Positions 17,653 to 25,974 of a DNA stretch of 64,000 nt are shown piece by piece. The notes below the pieces were generated by a model that saw only the letters and a program-made list of their open reading frames with translations, had not been told where the DNA came from and searched no databases. The translations under genes were made by a program, and so were the position numbers. Numbering within the stretch: position 1 is the first letter of the stretch; every line of letters starts with the position of its first letter. The stretch is from Streptomyces coeruleorubidus (lineage in GTDB: Bacteria; Actinomycetota; Actinomycetes; Streptomycetales; Streptomycetaceae): the NCBI RefSeq assembly GCF_008705135.1, contig NZ_CP023694.1, positions 2,170,001 through 2,234,000 on the forward strand, given 5' to 3'.

Positions 17653-17717
17653 AAGATCCAGCTTCGCACGAAACAGGCCATGGGGCGCAGGGAGTTGACC
17701 ACCGTCTTCAGCCGTGC

Positions 17718-17924
17718 TCAGCGGGACATCAGCTGCTGGAGCCGCTCGAAGAGGTGGGTGATCAGGGGGTCACCGGTGGCCGCCTGGGCGTCGGAGGGGT
17801 TCAGGATCAGCACGAGCAGCGCGGCGAAGGCGAGCGTGGGCAGGGCGAGGGCCCACCAGGGCAGCCGGCTGTCGGCGCCCATCCGGGTCGCCGGACGGGG
17901 CCGGGTGTGCACAGGAGCCGACAT
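17718..17924 (-). CDS. Small single-pass membrane protein (68 aa)
   Basis: No known family. A basic, proline-rich N-terminus (SAPVHTRPRPATRMGADS) precedes one membrane segment (WWALALPTLAFAALLVLIL, residues 22-40) and a short tail ending in LITHLFERLQQLMSR. The orientation is probably N-in. ATG 17924 is chosen because GGAGG lies five bases upstream; the frame extends to 17972 without a better signal. Neighbours give no clear context. Confidence 0.7.
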   Translation of the reverse strand: MSAPVHTRPRPATRMGADSRLPWWALALPTLAFAALLVLILNPSDAQAATGDPLITHLFERLQQLMSR

Positions 17925-18091
17925 GGGTGCCTCCGCTCTCCGAACGGTCCGTGGCCCGCGTCTCGCGGTCACACGTCGAAGTTACGGAATGTCCGGCCGT
18001 CAGCCCATCCGGTGATCCACCCACTTGACCCTGACCCTCGCCCCCTAGGGGACAGGGGGGCCAGCCCCACCATGGGCCGGGCTCGGGCCTG

Positions 18092-18208
18092 TCATGGCGA
18101 GGCGATGGTCGCGATGATGCCGATGACGATGAAGATCGCGAAGAAGGCTCCGAAGACGAGCAGCATCTTCTTCTGACCGTGCTGGGGATTCGGGTCGAGC
18201 ACTGGCAT
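18092..18208 (-). CDS. SGM_5486-family transporter-associated micro-protein (38 aa)
   Basis: A 38-codon frame reads MPVLDPNPQHGQKK, then a single membrane helix MLLVFGAFFAIFIVIGIIATIA, and ends SP. I recognise the pattern as the small streptomycete protein family named after SGM_5486, found next to CynX/NimT-type MFS transporters. Here it lies 69 bases downstream of such a transporter on the same strand. The start ATG 18208 lacks a Shine-Dalgarno sequence, so a leaderless or coupled start is possible. A role as an accessory membrane subunit of the transporter is inferred from the family name and position. Confidence 0.8.
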   Translation of the reverse strand: MPVLDPNPQHGQKKMLLVFGAFFAIFIVIGIIATIASP

Positions 18209-18277
18209 GGGGCAAGTCTCGCACCCGCCCCGGGCGCCTGACGCCCGGGGGTGCCCCCGATCGCCCCGAGGAGGGGC

Positions 18278-19981
18278 TCAGCGGCCCGCCTCGTCCTCCA
18301 CCGTACGGTCCCGGCCCGCCAGGAATCCGATCGCCATCTGCGGGATCATCAGGGCGCTCATCAGGGCGATCGGCAGGCCCCAGCCGCCGCTGTGCTGGTA
18401 GAGGACGCCCACCAGGAGCGGCCCCGGGATGGAGATCAGATAGCCGGTGCTCTGCGCGAACGCCGACAGCTGTGCCACGCCCGGGCCGGTCCTGGCCCGC
18501 ATGCCGACCATGGTGAGCGCGAGCGGGAAGGCGCAGTTGGCGACGCCGAGCAGAACGGCCCAGGCCCAGGCGCCGGCGGCCGGCGCGAGGTACAGCCCGG
18601 CATAGCCGGCCAGGCCGCAGACGCCCAGGGCGAGCACGATCGGGCCCTGATGCGGCAGCCGTGTGGCCAGGCGCGGTATGACGAAGGCCAGGGGCACGCC
18701 CATCACCATGGTGAGGGCGAGCAGCAGCCCCGCGGTGCCCGCGGGCACACCGGCGTCCCGGAAGATCTGCGCCATCCAGCCCATGGTGATGTAGGCGGCG
18801 GTGGCCTGGAGCCCGAAGAAGACGGCCAGGGCCCAGGCGGTGCGGCTCCGGGTGATCCGCAGCGGCGGTGCCTCCCCGGCGGCGGATCCGGCGGGAGCCG
18901 AGCCCGGCGTCTGCCCGTCCCGCGTCTGCCGGTACCGCGTTGCCCGGTCCCGCTCCGGCCGGTCGCCGTCGGCCTCCGGGCTCGCGGCCTGGTTCCCCGG
19001 CTCCGTCTTCGGGCCCATGGTCCGGTGCCCGGACACGGTCTCCGGGCTCACGGCCCGGTCCCCCAGCCCCGTCTCCGTGACCCGGTCCCTCAACCCCGTC
19101 TCCGTGACCCGGTCCCTCAACCCCGTCTCCGTGACCCGGCTACCCTCCCCCGGACCGATCTCCGGGCCCACGGTCCGCTTCCCCGACCCGGTCTCCTTGC
19201 CCCGGCCCCGCTCCCCCGGCCCGGCCGCGCCTCCGGCCCGCTCCCCCGGCCCGGCCGCGCCTCCGGCCCGCTCCCCCGGCCCGGCCGCGCCTCCGGTCCG
19301 CTCCCCCGGCCCGGACGCCGCAGTCCCCGCCCCGCGCCCCCGTACGAACGGCAGCCAGGGCAGGACCGCCGCCACGGCCAGACCCGCCCACAGGCCGAGG
19401 CCCGACTGCCAGCTGCCGCCCAGGGCGTCGGTCAGGGGCACCGTGACCGCGGCCGCGAGGGCCGTGCCCAGGGCGAGCGCCATGGAGTACAGGCCGGTCA
19501 TGGAGCCGACGCGGTCGGGGAACCAGTGCTTGACGATGACCGGCATCAGGACGTTGCTGACCGCGATGCCCATGAGGGCGAGGGCGGTGGCGGCCAGGAA
19601 GCCGGGCGTGCCCCCGGCGTACGGCCGGATCGCCAGGCCGGCGGCGATGGCGGCCATGCCGGCGCACACCACGGCGCCGGCTCCGAAGCGGCGGGCGAGC
19701 CGCGGGGCCATGACGCCGAAGACGGCGAAGCACAGCGGCGGCACGGAGGTGAGCAGCCCGGCCACGCTGCCGCTCATGCCGAGCCCGTCGCGGACCTCCT
19801 CCAGGAGGGCGCCGAGGCTGGTGATGGCTGGGCGGAGGTTCAGCGCGGACAGCACGATGCCCAGGACGAGCAACCGCGTCGTCCACGCGCGCGTGGAGGT
19901 ACCGCCGGGTTCCCGGGCCTCGTGCGCGGCCGAGCTGCGTACGGTCGGGGGCGTCTTCGTCCGGGTTTCCTCGCTAGGCAT
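18278..19981 (-). CDS. CynX/NimT-type MFS transporter with expanded central loop
   Basis: 567 aa. Six membrane segments (about 35-210) and six more (about 375-555) carry family features such as LVLGIVLSALNLRPAITSLG. Between them is an unusual hydrophilic loop of about 150 residues (215-365), built of repeated GPGERAGGAA units and RVTETGLRD units (DNA 19211-19315 and 19071-19139). Ordinary family members have a short loop. The ligand is probably a small polar or anionic compound (cyanate, nitroimidazole and amino-acid efflux have been proposed for relatives). ATG 19981 is taken; in-frame ATGs at 19990/19993 are alternatives. It is divergent from a FadR-type regulator across a palindromic operator. 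Confidence 0.9.
   Translation of the reverse strand: MPSEETRTKTPPTVRSSAAHEAREPGGTSTRAWTTRLLVLGIVLSALNLRPAITSLGALLEEVRDGLGMSGSVAGLLTSVPPLCFAVFGVMAPRLARRFGAGAVVCAGMAAIAAGLAIRPYAGGTPGFLAATALALMGIAVSNVLMPVIVKHWFPDRVGSMTGLYSMALALGTALAAAVTVPLTDALGGSWQSGLGLWAGLAVAAVLPWLPFVRGRGAGTAASGPGERTGGAAGPGERAGGAAGPGERAGGAAGPGERGRGKETGSGKRTVGPEIGPGEGSRVTETGLRDRVTETGLRDRVTETGLGDRAVSPETVSGHRTMGPKTEPGNQAASPEADGDRPERDRATRYRQTRDGQTPGSAPAGSAAGEAPPLRITRSRTAWALAVFFGLQATAAYITMGWMAQIFRDAGVPAGTAGLLLALTMVMGVPLAFVIPRLATRLPHQGPIVLALGVCGLAGYAGLYLAPAAGAWAWAVLLGVANCAFPLALTMVGMRARTGPGVAQLSAFAQSTGYLISIPGPLLVGVLYQHSGGWGLPIALMSALMIPQMAIGFLAGRDRTVEDEAGR
19071..19139. repeat. 27-bp tandem repeat (2.6 copies) in the MFS gene
   Basis: Unit gtctccgtgacccggtccct plus caacccc begins at 19071, 19098 and (partial) 19125. 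It encodes repeated RVTETGLRD in the central loop. Confidence 0.85.
19211..19315. repeat. 30-bp tandem repeat (3.5 copies) in the MFS gene
   Basis: Unit beginning ctcccccggcccggccgcgc starts at 19211, 19241, 19271 and (partial) 19301, with one base difference in the third copy. It encodes repeated GPGERAGGAA. Confidence 0.88.
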
Positions 19982-19995
19982 GAGGCCCATCATAG

Positions 19996-20010
19996 AATCA
20001 TAGGATGATT
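19996..20010. promoter_or_regulatory. Palindromic operator between MFS transporter and FadR-type regulator
   Basis: AATCAT-AGG-ATGATT is a perfect 6-bp inverted repeat with a 3-base spacer. It sits in an AT-rich patch 15 bases before the transporter start and 63 bases before the regulator start. Size and symmetry fit a GntR/FadR dimer site. Autoregulation and control of the transporter are inferred. Confidence 0.6.
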
Positions 20011-20072
20011 GACTGTCCAGTCCGTCCCGTCTCCGGCTGCCCTTCGGCGCCCCGGTCGTGCGAAGGTGTGCC

Positions 20073-20765
20073 ATGCCCCTGAGCCATCCCCGACGTTCGG
20101 CGCTCTCCGAGCAGGTCATCGCCGCCCTGCGGGCCCAGATCACCTCCGGCGAGTGGCCGGTCGGCTCCCGCATCCCGACCGAGCCCGAACTGGTCGAACA
20201 GCTCGGAGTCGCCCGCAACACGGTCCGTGAGGCCGTCCGCGCCCTCGCGCACAACGGCCTGCTGGACATCCGCCAGGGCTCGGGCACGTACGTCGTGGCG
20301 ACGAGTGAGCTGGCGGGGGTGATGCAGCGGCGGTTCGCCGGTGCCGACCCCCGGCACATCGCCGAGCTGCGGTCCACGCTGGAGTCGTCCGCCGCCAGGC
20401 TGGCCGCGGAGCGGCGTACGGAGAAGGACCTCAAGCAGCTCGACTCGCTGCTGCTGCGGCGTGAGGAGGCCTGGGAGTCGGGTGACGCGGAGGCGTTCGT
20501 GACCGCGGACGCGACCTTCCACCTGGCCGTGGTGTCCGCCTCCCACAACGACGTGATGACCGCCATGTACGCGGACCTGGGCGAGGTGCTGCGGGACTGG
20601 CTGCGCGAGGACGTCGGCGGGGAGCTGACGCCGGAGACGTACATGGAGCACGGACGGCTGCTCGACGCGATCCGCGCGGGGGACGCGGCGCAGGCGGCCG
20701 CCGAGGCCGCCCGCTACCCGTTCCTGTGCCGCCTGGGCGGGGTCAGCTCGCCCGCCGGTGACTGA
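20073..20765 (+). CDS. FadR-type GntR-family transcriptional regulator (FCD domain)
   Basis: 230 aa. The winged helix-turn-helix spans about 12-78 (ALRAQITSGEWPVGSRIPTE, GVARNTVREAVRALAHNGLL, RQGSGTYVV). The C-terminal FCD ligand domain spans about 92-222, with metal/ligand residues in DATFHLAVVSASHN and EHGRLLDAI. FCD regulators sense organic acids or amino-acid-like ligands. The gene is divergent from the CynX/NimT-type transporter with a palindrome between them, so it most likely represses that transporter. ATG 20073 follows GAAGGTG. Confidence 0.93.
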   Translation: MPLSHPRRSALSEQVIAALRAQITSGEWPVGSRIPTEPELVEQLGVARNTVREAVRALAHNGLLDIRQGSGTYVVATSELAGVMQRRFAGADPRHIAELRSTLESSAARLAAERRTEKDLKQLDSLLLRREEAWESGDAEAFVTADATFHLAVVSASHNDVMTAMYADLGEVLRDWLREDVGGELTPETYMEHGRLLDAIRAGDAAQAAAEAARYPFLCRLGGVSSPAGD

Positions 20766-21093
20766 TCCACACCTCGCCGACCTCCTTCCAGCAGCGTCCG
20801 GTCAGCCGCACGGTCTGGGCGGGCCCGGCCTCCACCGGGGAGCTGTCGGTGTCGATGTCCCACCAGCGGGCGCATTCGACGTGCAGGCTCACGCGGTCCA
20901 CCTCCGGGTAGGGGTTGTGGCAGTACGCGGTCACCCGGGAGCCGGTGACGCGGGTCCGGCACGCCGCGCCGAACGGCTCCGCCGACTCCTGCTCGGCGGC
21001 GGGCACGCGCGCGTGGGGCACCGCCTCGTACGCCAGGGTCATCACGAGAGCGACGGCGAGGGACAGTGAGGCCGTTCGGCGGGACAAGCGCAC
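20743..21093 (-). CDS. Secreted hypothetical protein (116 aa)
   Basis: Unknown family. A signal peptide (RLSRRTASLSLAVALVMTLAYEA) precedes a small domain with four cysteines (CRTRV, YCHN, VECARWW, GRCWKEVG) that could form two disulfides. The GTG start at 21093 has GGAGG seven bases upstream. Its last 23 bases overlap the end of the convergent FadR-type gene, a tight tail-to-tail arrangement. Confidence 0.72.
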   Translation of the reverse strand: MRLSRRTASLSLAVALVMTLAYEAVPHARVPAAEQESAEPFGAACRTRVTGSRVTAYCHNPYPEVDRVSLHVECARWWDIDTDSSPVEAGPAQTVRLTGRCWKEVGEVWISHRRAS

Positions 21094-21201
21094 AAGGGGA
21101 CCTCCTCGGCCGTGCTGGGGAGGGGATCGCGTGGTGACCGCGTACTCCAGGGTGCCCGGTTGTGAGCCTCTCCCGCCCGGCCGGATGAGCCGAACGGGTG
21201 A

Positions 21202-21236
21202 CGCCCCGCTCCCCGCGCGCTGCGGGGAACGGGGCG
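21202..21236 (-). terminator. Terminator after the fabG-fabI operon
   Basis: Arms 21202-21216 (cgccccgctccccgc) and 21222-21236 (gcggggaacggggcg) pair with a single mismatch, 19 bases beyond the fabI stop. Confidence 0.75.
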
Positions 21237-21254
21237 CCTACGGCGTACGGGAGA

Positions 21255-22022
21255 TCAGGCTCCGATGGCGTGCAGACCGCCGTCCACGTGGATGATCTCG
21301 CCGGTGGTCTTCGGGAACCAGTCGCTCAGCAGCGCGACGACGCCGCGGCCGGCCGGCTCGGGGTCCTTCAGGTCCCACTCCAGCGGGGAGCGGGAGTCCC
21401 ACACGGACGCCAGCTCGCTGAAGCCCGGGATGGACTTGGCGGCCATGGAGCCGAGCGGGCCGGCCGAGACCAGGTTGCAGCGGATGTTCTGCTTGCCCAG
21501 GTCGCGGGCCATGTAGCGGCTGGTGGCCTCCAGGGCGGCCTTGGCCGGGCCCATCCAGTCGTACTGCGGCCAGGCGAACTGCGCGTCGAAGGTCAGACCG
21601 ACGACCGAGCCGCCGTTCTGCATCAGCGGCAGGCAGGCCATGGTCAGCGACTTCAGGGAGTACGCCGAGACGTGCATGGCGGTGGCGACCGACTCGAACG
21701 GCGTGTTCAGGAAGTTGCCGCCGAGGGCGTCCTGCGGGGCGAAGCCGATGGAGTGCACGACACCGTCGAGGCCGCCGAGCTCCTCGCCGACGATGTCGGC
21801 CAGGCGCCCGAGGTGCTCGTCGTTGGTCACGTCGAGCTCGATGACCTTGACGGGCTTGGGGAGCTTCTTGGCGATGCGCTCGGTCAGCGTGGGCCGCGGG
21901 AACGCCGTGAGGATGACCTCGGCGCCCTGCTCCTGGGCCAGCTTGGCGGTGTGGAAGGCGATGGAGGCCTCCGTCAGCACACCGGTGATCAGGACGCGCT
22001 TGCCCTCGAGAATTCCGCTCAT
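21255..22022 (-). CDS. fabI: Enoyl-ACP reductase (InhA/FabI type)
   Basis: 255 aa, divergent SDR of the enoyl-ACP reductase family. ITGVLTEASIAFHTAKLAQEQGA is the cofactor region, SIGFAP near 90, and the catalytic Tyr-x6-Lys appears as QYDWMGPAKAALE (about 157-169). It reduces trans-2-enoyl-ACP with NADH, the last step of the type II fatty-acid elongation cycle. It lies 5 bases downstream of fabG in the same operon, as in S. coelicolor SCO1814-SCO1815 and mycobacterial mabA-inhA. Confidence 0.96.
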   Translation of the reverse strand: MSGILEGKRVLITGVLTEASIAFHTAKLAQEQGAEVILTAFPRPTLTERIAKKLPKPVKVIELDVTNDEHLGRLADIVGEELGGLDGVVHSIGFAPQDALGGNFLNTPFESVATAMHVSAYSLKSLTMACLPLMQNGGSVVGLTFDAQFAWPQYDWMGPAKAALEATSRYMARDLGKQNIRCNLVSAGPLGSMAAKSIPGFSELASVWDSRSPLEWDLKDPEPAGRGVVALLSDWFPKTTGEIIHVDGGLHAIGA

Positions 22023-22027
22023 GGTGA

Positions 22028-22732
22028 TCAGTGACCCATTCCCAGTCCGCCGTCAACGGGAATGACGGCTCCAGTGATGTACGAGGCGTCGTCCGAGGCG
22101 AGGAACCGCACCGTCGCGGCGATCTCCTCCGGCTGCGCGTACCGGCCGAGCGGGACCTGCTTCACGATGCCGGCGCGCTGCTCGTCGGAGAGCACCGCGG
22201 TCATGTCGGTCTCGACGAAGCCGGGCGCGACGACGTTGAAGGTGATGTTGCGCGAGCCCAGCTCACGGGCGAGGGAGCGCGCGAAGCCGACGAGGCCGGC
22301 CTTGGAGGCGGCGTAGTTGGCCTGTCCCGCGGAGCCGAGCAGCCCGACGACCGACGAGATCAGGACGACGCGGCCCTTCTTGGCGCGCAGCATGCCGCGG
22401 TTGGCGCGCTTGACCACGCGGAAGGTGCCGGTGAGGTTGGTGTCGAGGACGGACGTGAAGTCCTCCTCGGACATGCGCATCAGGAGCTGGTCCTTGGTGA
22501 CGCCGGCGTTGGCGACGAGGACCTCGACGGGGCCGTGGGCCTCCTCGATCTCCTTGTAGGCCTGCTCCACCTGCTCGGCGTCGGTGATGTCGCACTTGAC
22601 GGCCAGGAAACCCGCGGGCGGCTCACCCGAGCGGTACGTGATGGCGACCTTGTCGCCGGCATCGGCGAAAGCGCGGGCGATGGCGAGGCCGATGCCCCGG
22701 TTGCCTCCGGTGACGAGAACCGAGCGGCTCAA
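22028..22732 (-). CDS. fabG: 3-oxoacyl-ACP reductase
   Basis: 234 aa, classical SDR: GGNRGIGLAIA (9-19), NAG near 82, catalytic Ser in LISSVVG and YAASKAG (Tyr/Lys near 147-151), PVDGG near the C-terminus. It reduces 3-ketoacyl-ACP with NADPH in fatty-acid synthesis and is co-transcribed with fabI. The start is TTG at 22732 (rare start codon) preceded by AAAGGGTG; no ATG or GTG lies at the right place, because the frame begins with the Rossmann motif. Confidence 0.95.
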   Translation of the reverse strand: MSRSVLVTGGNRGIGLAIARAFADAGDKVAITYRSGEPPAGFLAVKCDITDAEQVEQAYKEIEEAHGPVEVLVANAGVTKDQLLMRMSEEDFTSVLDTNLTGTFRVVKRANRGMLRAKKGRVVLISSVVGLLGSAGQANYAASKAGLVGFARSLARELGSRNITFNVVAPGFVETDMTAVLSDEQRAGIVKQVPLGRYAQPEEIAATVRFLASDDASYITGAVIPVDGGLGMGH

Positions 22733-23003
22733 CGGATCACCCTTTCGGTAGCGGTCTGATACCCCGCCCGGGCGCCTGGACGACAGGCGGCGATGACAGG
22801 CGGCTTCCTCGAAAACCTATCGGTCCGGACACGCTCGCGGACAATCGGGCACCGACAGTGGCGTACGGGACTCACTGTCGGGTCCCTACAGAAAGCCACC
22901 CGCCCGGGTCGGAAACTCGTGGCCCGCGCGCGGGATGAGACGACATGATCGGAGCAGTCACGACGTACGGCAACCACGGTCACCTCGACAGAAAGAGACG
23001 GCG
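22733..23003. promoter_or_regulatory. Divergent promoter region of fabG-fabI and tldD
   Basis: 271 bases with no gene; it must hold promoters for both directions. No convincing -35/-10 pair or operator stands out by eye. Confidence 0.3.
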
Positions 23004-24527
23004 GTGCCTCATACCATCGACGAGGCCTTCACGGCCCTCCCCCTACGCGCCCTCGCCGACGCGGCCCTCGCACGCGCGCGTGCGCTGGGCGCCGAGCACG
23101 CGGACTTCCGGTTCGAGCGGGTGCGCAACGCCTCCTGGCGGTTCCGGGACGCCAAGCCGGCCGGGTCCTCGGACACCACCGACCTCGGGTACGCGGTGCG
23201 CGTCGTGCACGGCGGTACGTGGGGGTTCGCGTCCGGTGTCGACCTCACCCTCGACGCCGCCGCCAAGGTGGCCTCCCAGGCCGTGGCGATGGCCAGGCTC
23301 TCCGCGCAGGTGATCAAGGCGGCCGGATCGGACGAGCGCGTGGAGCTGGCCGACGAGCCGGTGCACGCAGACAAGACGTGGGTCTCGTCGTACGAGATCG
23401 ATCCGTTCACCGTGCCCGACGAGGAGAAGGCCGGGCTGATCGCGGAGTGGAGCGCACGGCTGCTGGCGGCCGACGGGGTCGACCATGTGGACGCCTCGCT
23501 GCTCACCGTCCACGAGAACAAGTTCTACGCCGACACCGCCGGGACCGTGACCACACAGCAGCGGGTGCGGCTGCACCCGGTGTTCAACGCCGTGTCGGTG
23601 GACGAGTCGAGCGGCGAGTTCGACTCGATGCGCACCCTCGCGCCGCCCGTGGGACGCGGCTGGGAGTACCTGCGGGGCACCGGCTGGGACTGGGAGAGCG
23701 AGCTGGAGCAGATCCCGGAGCTGCTCGCCGAGAAGATGCGCGCGCCGAGTGTCGAGGCGGGCCTGTACGACCTGGTCGTCGACCCGTCCAACCTGTGGCT
23801 GACCATCCACGAGTCCATCGGGCACGCCACCGAGCTGGACCGGGCCCTCGGCTACGAGGCCGCCTACGCGGGCACCTCCTTCGCCACCTTCGACCAGCTG
23901 AACAAGCTGCGCTACGGCTCGGAGCTGATGAACGTCACGGGCGACCGCACCGCCGAGCACGGGCTCGCCACCATCGGGTACGACGACGAGGGCGTGGAGG
24001 GCCAGTCCTGGGACCTGGTGAAGGACGGCACGCTCGTCGGCTACCAGCTCGACCGGCGGATCGCGAGGCTGACCGGCTTCGAGCGGTCCAACGGCTGCGC
24101 CTACGCCGACTCCCCCGGGCACGTGCCGGTGCAGCGCATGGCCAACGTGTCGTTGCGGCCGGACCCGGCCGGGATGTCCACCGAGGACCTGATCGGGGGC
24201 GTGGAGCGGGGCATCTACGTCGTCGGCGACCGGTCCTGGTCGATCGACATGCAGAGGTACAACTTCCAGTTCACCGGGCAGCGTTTCTACCGGATCGAGA
24301 ACGGGCGGCTGGCCGGGCAGCTGCGTGACGTGGCCTACCAGGCGACGACGACCGACTTCTGGGGCTCGATGGCCGCCGTCGGCGGTCCGCAGACCTACGT
24401 CCTGGGCGGCGCCTTCAACTGCGGCAAGGCCCAGCCGGGCCAGGTCGCCGCCGTGTCGCACGGCTGCCCGTCGGCCCTGTTCAAGGGCGTCAACATTCTG
24501 AACACGACCCAGGAGGCCGGTCGATGA
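23004..24527 (+). CDS. tldD: TldD-type metallopeptidase subunit
   Basis: 507 aa. The zinc motif HESIGH (HExxxH) is in LWLTIHESIGHATELDRA near residue 269. Further hallmarks are EHGLATIGYDDEGVEGQ, VGDRSWSIDMQRYNFQFTGQ and the Cys-bearing SHGCPSALFKGV at the end. TldD is the catalytic half of the heterodimeric TldD/TldE protease, which degrades or trims unfolded peptides (including RiPP precursors and CcdA in E. coli). It overlaps the partner gene by four bases (ATGA). GTG 23004 was chosen because it begins the conserved N-terminal helix; upstream codons (from 22935) look non-coding. Confidence 0.93.
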   Translation: MPHTIDEAFTALPLRALADAALARARALGAEHADFRFERVRNASWRFRDAKPAGSSDTTDLGYAVRVVHGGTWGFASGVDLTLDAAAKVASQAVAMARLSAQVIKAAGSDERVELADEPVHADKTWVSSYEIDPFTVPDEEKAGLIAEWSARLLAADGVDHVDASLLTVHENKFYADTAGTVTTQQRVRLHPVFNAVSVDESSGEFDSMRTLAPPVGRGWEYLRGTGWDWESELEQIPELLAEKMRAPSVEAGLYDLVVDPSNLWLTIHESIGHATELDRALGYEAAYAGTSFATFDQLNKLRYGSELMNVTGDRTAEHGLATIGYDDEGVEGQSWDLVKDGTLVGYQLDRRIARLTGFERSNGCAYADSPGHVPVQRMANVSLRPDPAGMSTEDLIGGVERGIYVVGDRSWSIDMQRYNFQFTGQRFYRIENGRLAGQLRDVAYQATTTDFWGSMAAVGGPQTYVLGGAFNCGKAQPGQVAAVSHGCPSALFKGVNILNTTQEAGR

Positions 24528-25918
24528 GCGCGCGAACCAGCAAGCCGCACGAGGTCGTCGAGCGCGCCCTCGAACTGTCCCGGGCGGACGGCTGTGTCGT
24601 CATCGCGGACGAGCAGTCCACCGCCAACCTGCGCTGGGCGGGCAACGCGCTGACCACGAACGGTGTCACGCGCGGACGCACGCTCACCGTCATCGCGACG
24701 GTCGACGGCAAGGAGGGCACGGCCTCGGGGGTCGTGTCACGGTCCGCCGTGACGGCCGACGAGCTGGAGCCGCTGGTGCGGGCCGCCGAGGCCGCCGCGC
24801 GCGGCGCCGGGCCCGCCGAGGACGCGCAGCCGCTGGTCACGGGCGTCACGCAGGCGCCGGAGTACATGGAGGCGCCCGCCGAGACCTCCTCCGCCGCGTT
24901 CGCCGACTTCGCTCCGGCGCTCGGCGAGGCCTTCGCACGCGCGCGTGCGGGCGGCCGGGAGCTGTACGGCTTCGCCAATCACGAACTGGTGTCGACGTAC
25001 GTGGGGACGTCCACGGGACTGCGGCTGCGGCACGACCAGCCGAACGGCACGCTGGAGCTGAACGCCAAGTCGCCGGACCGGACCCGGTCCGCCTGGGCCG
25101 GTCGCTCCACCCGGGACTTCAAGGACGTCGACCCGGCGGCGCTGGACGCGGAGCTGGCGGTGCGCCTCGGGTGGGCGGAGCGGCGCGTGGAGCTGCCCGC
25201 CGGCCGGTACGAGACGCTGCTGCCGCCGACGGCCGTGGCGGACCTGCTGATCTACCAGATGTGGTCGGCGTCGGGCCGGGACGCGGTGGAGGGCCGCACG
25301 GTGTTCTCCAAGCCGGGCGGCGGTACGCGGGTCGGCGAGAAGCTGACCGACCTGCCGCTGACGCTGCGCAGCGACCCGAACGAGCCCGGTCTGGAGTCGG
25401 CGCCCTTCGTGATCGCCCACTCCTCGGGGGGCGACCAGTCGGTGTTCGACAACGGGCTGCCGCTGGCGGCCACCGAGTGGATGAGCCGGGGCGAGCTGCG
25501 GCATCTGACGACCAGTCGCCACAGCGCCGGCCTGACCGGGCTGCCCGTGGCGCCGGGCATCGACAACATCGTCCTGGACGGGGGCGAGGACCGCTCCCTG
25601 GAGGAGATGGTCGCGAGCACCGAGCGGGGGCTGCTGCTGACGTGCCTGTGGTACATCCGGGAGGTCGATCCGGCGACGCTGCTGCTCACCGGCCTGACCC
25701 GGGACGGCGTCTACCTGGTCGAGAACGGCGAGGTGACGGGCGAGGTGAACAACTTCCGGTTCAACGAGTCGCCGGTGGGGCTGCTGGGGCGGGCCACGGA
25801 GGCCGGGCGCACCGAGAAGACGCTGCCCAGGGAGTGGAGCGACTGGTTCACCAGGGCCGCGATGCCCGCGCTGCGCGTCCCCGATTTCAATATGAGCTCT
25901 GTCAGTCAGGGCGTATAA
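24524..25918 (+). CDS. TldE/PmbA-type metallopeptidase subunit
   Basis: 464 aa, paralogous to TldD but without the HExxxH zinc site. This is the non-catalytic partner that completes the heterodimer cavity. Recognisable parts are ALELSRADGCVVIADEQSTAN (N-terminal domain), LPPTAVADLLIYQMWSASGRDAVEGRT, and the C-terminal LLLTCLWYIREVDPATLLLTGLTRDGVYLVENGEV. ATG 24524 overlaps the tldD stop (ATGA), implying translational coupling and 1:1 production. No RiPP precursor is visible nearby, so general peptide turnover is the simplest role. Confidence 0.92.
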   Translation: MSARTSKPHEVVERALELSRADGCVVIADEQSTANLRWAGNALTTNGVTRGRTLTVIATVDGKEGTASGVVSRSAVTADELEPLVRAAEAAARGAGPAEDAQPLVTGVTQAPEYMEAPAETSSAAFADFAPALGEAFARARAGGRELYGFANHELVSTYVGTSTGLRLRHDQPNGTLELNAKSPDRTRSAWAGRSTRDFKDVDPAALDAELAVRLGWAERRVELPAGRYETLLPPTAVADLLIYQMWSASGRDAVEGRTVFSKPGGGTRVGEKLTDLPLTLRSDPNEPGLESAPFVIAHSSGGDQSVFDNGLPLAATEWMSRGELRHLTTSRHSAGLTGLPVAPGIDNIVLDGGEDRSLEEMVASTERGLLLTCLWYIREVDPATLLLTGLTRDGVYLVENGEVTGEVNNFRFNESPVGLLGRATEAGRTEKTLPREWSDWFTRAAMPALRVPDFNMSSVSQGV

Positions 25919-25974
25919 CCTCGTAGTCGGCTGTCACCCGACTGCCCGAAGATCATCAAGGAGACGCGAGAACC

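Noticed and set aside
21255..22732. fabG-fabI as part of a biosynthetic cluster
   Set aside because: They are the housekeeping fatty-acid pair, with no synthase genes nearby.
25919..25974. T-box leader of tyrS
   Set aside because: Only 56 bases separate it from the previous gene, too short for a T-box, and no antiterminator motif is present.
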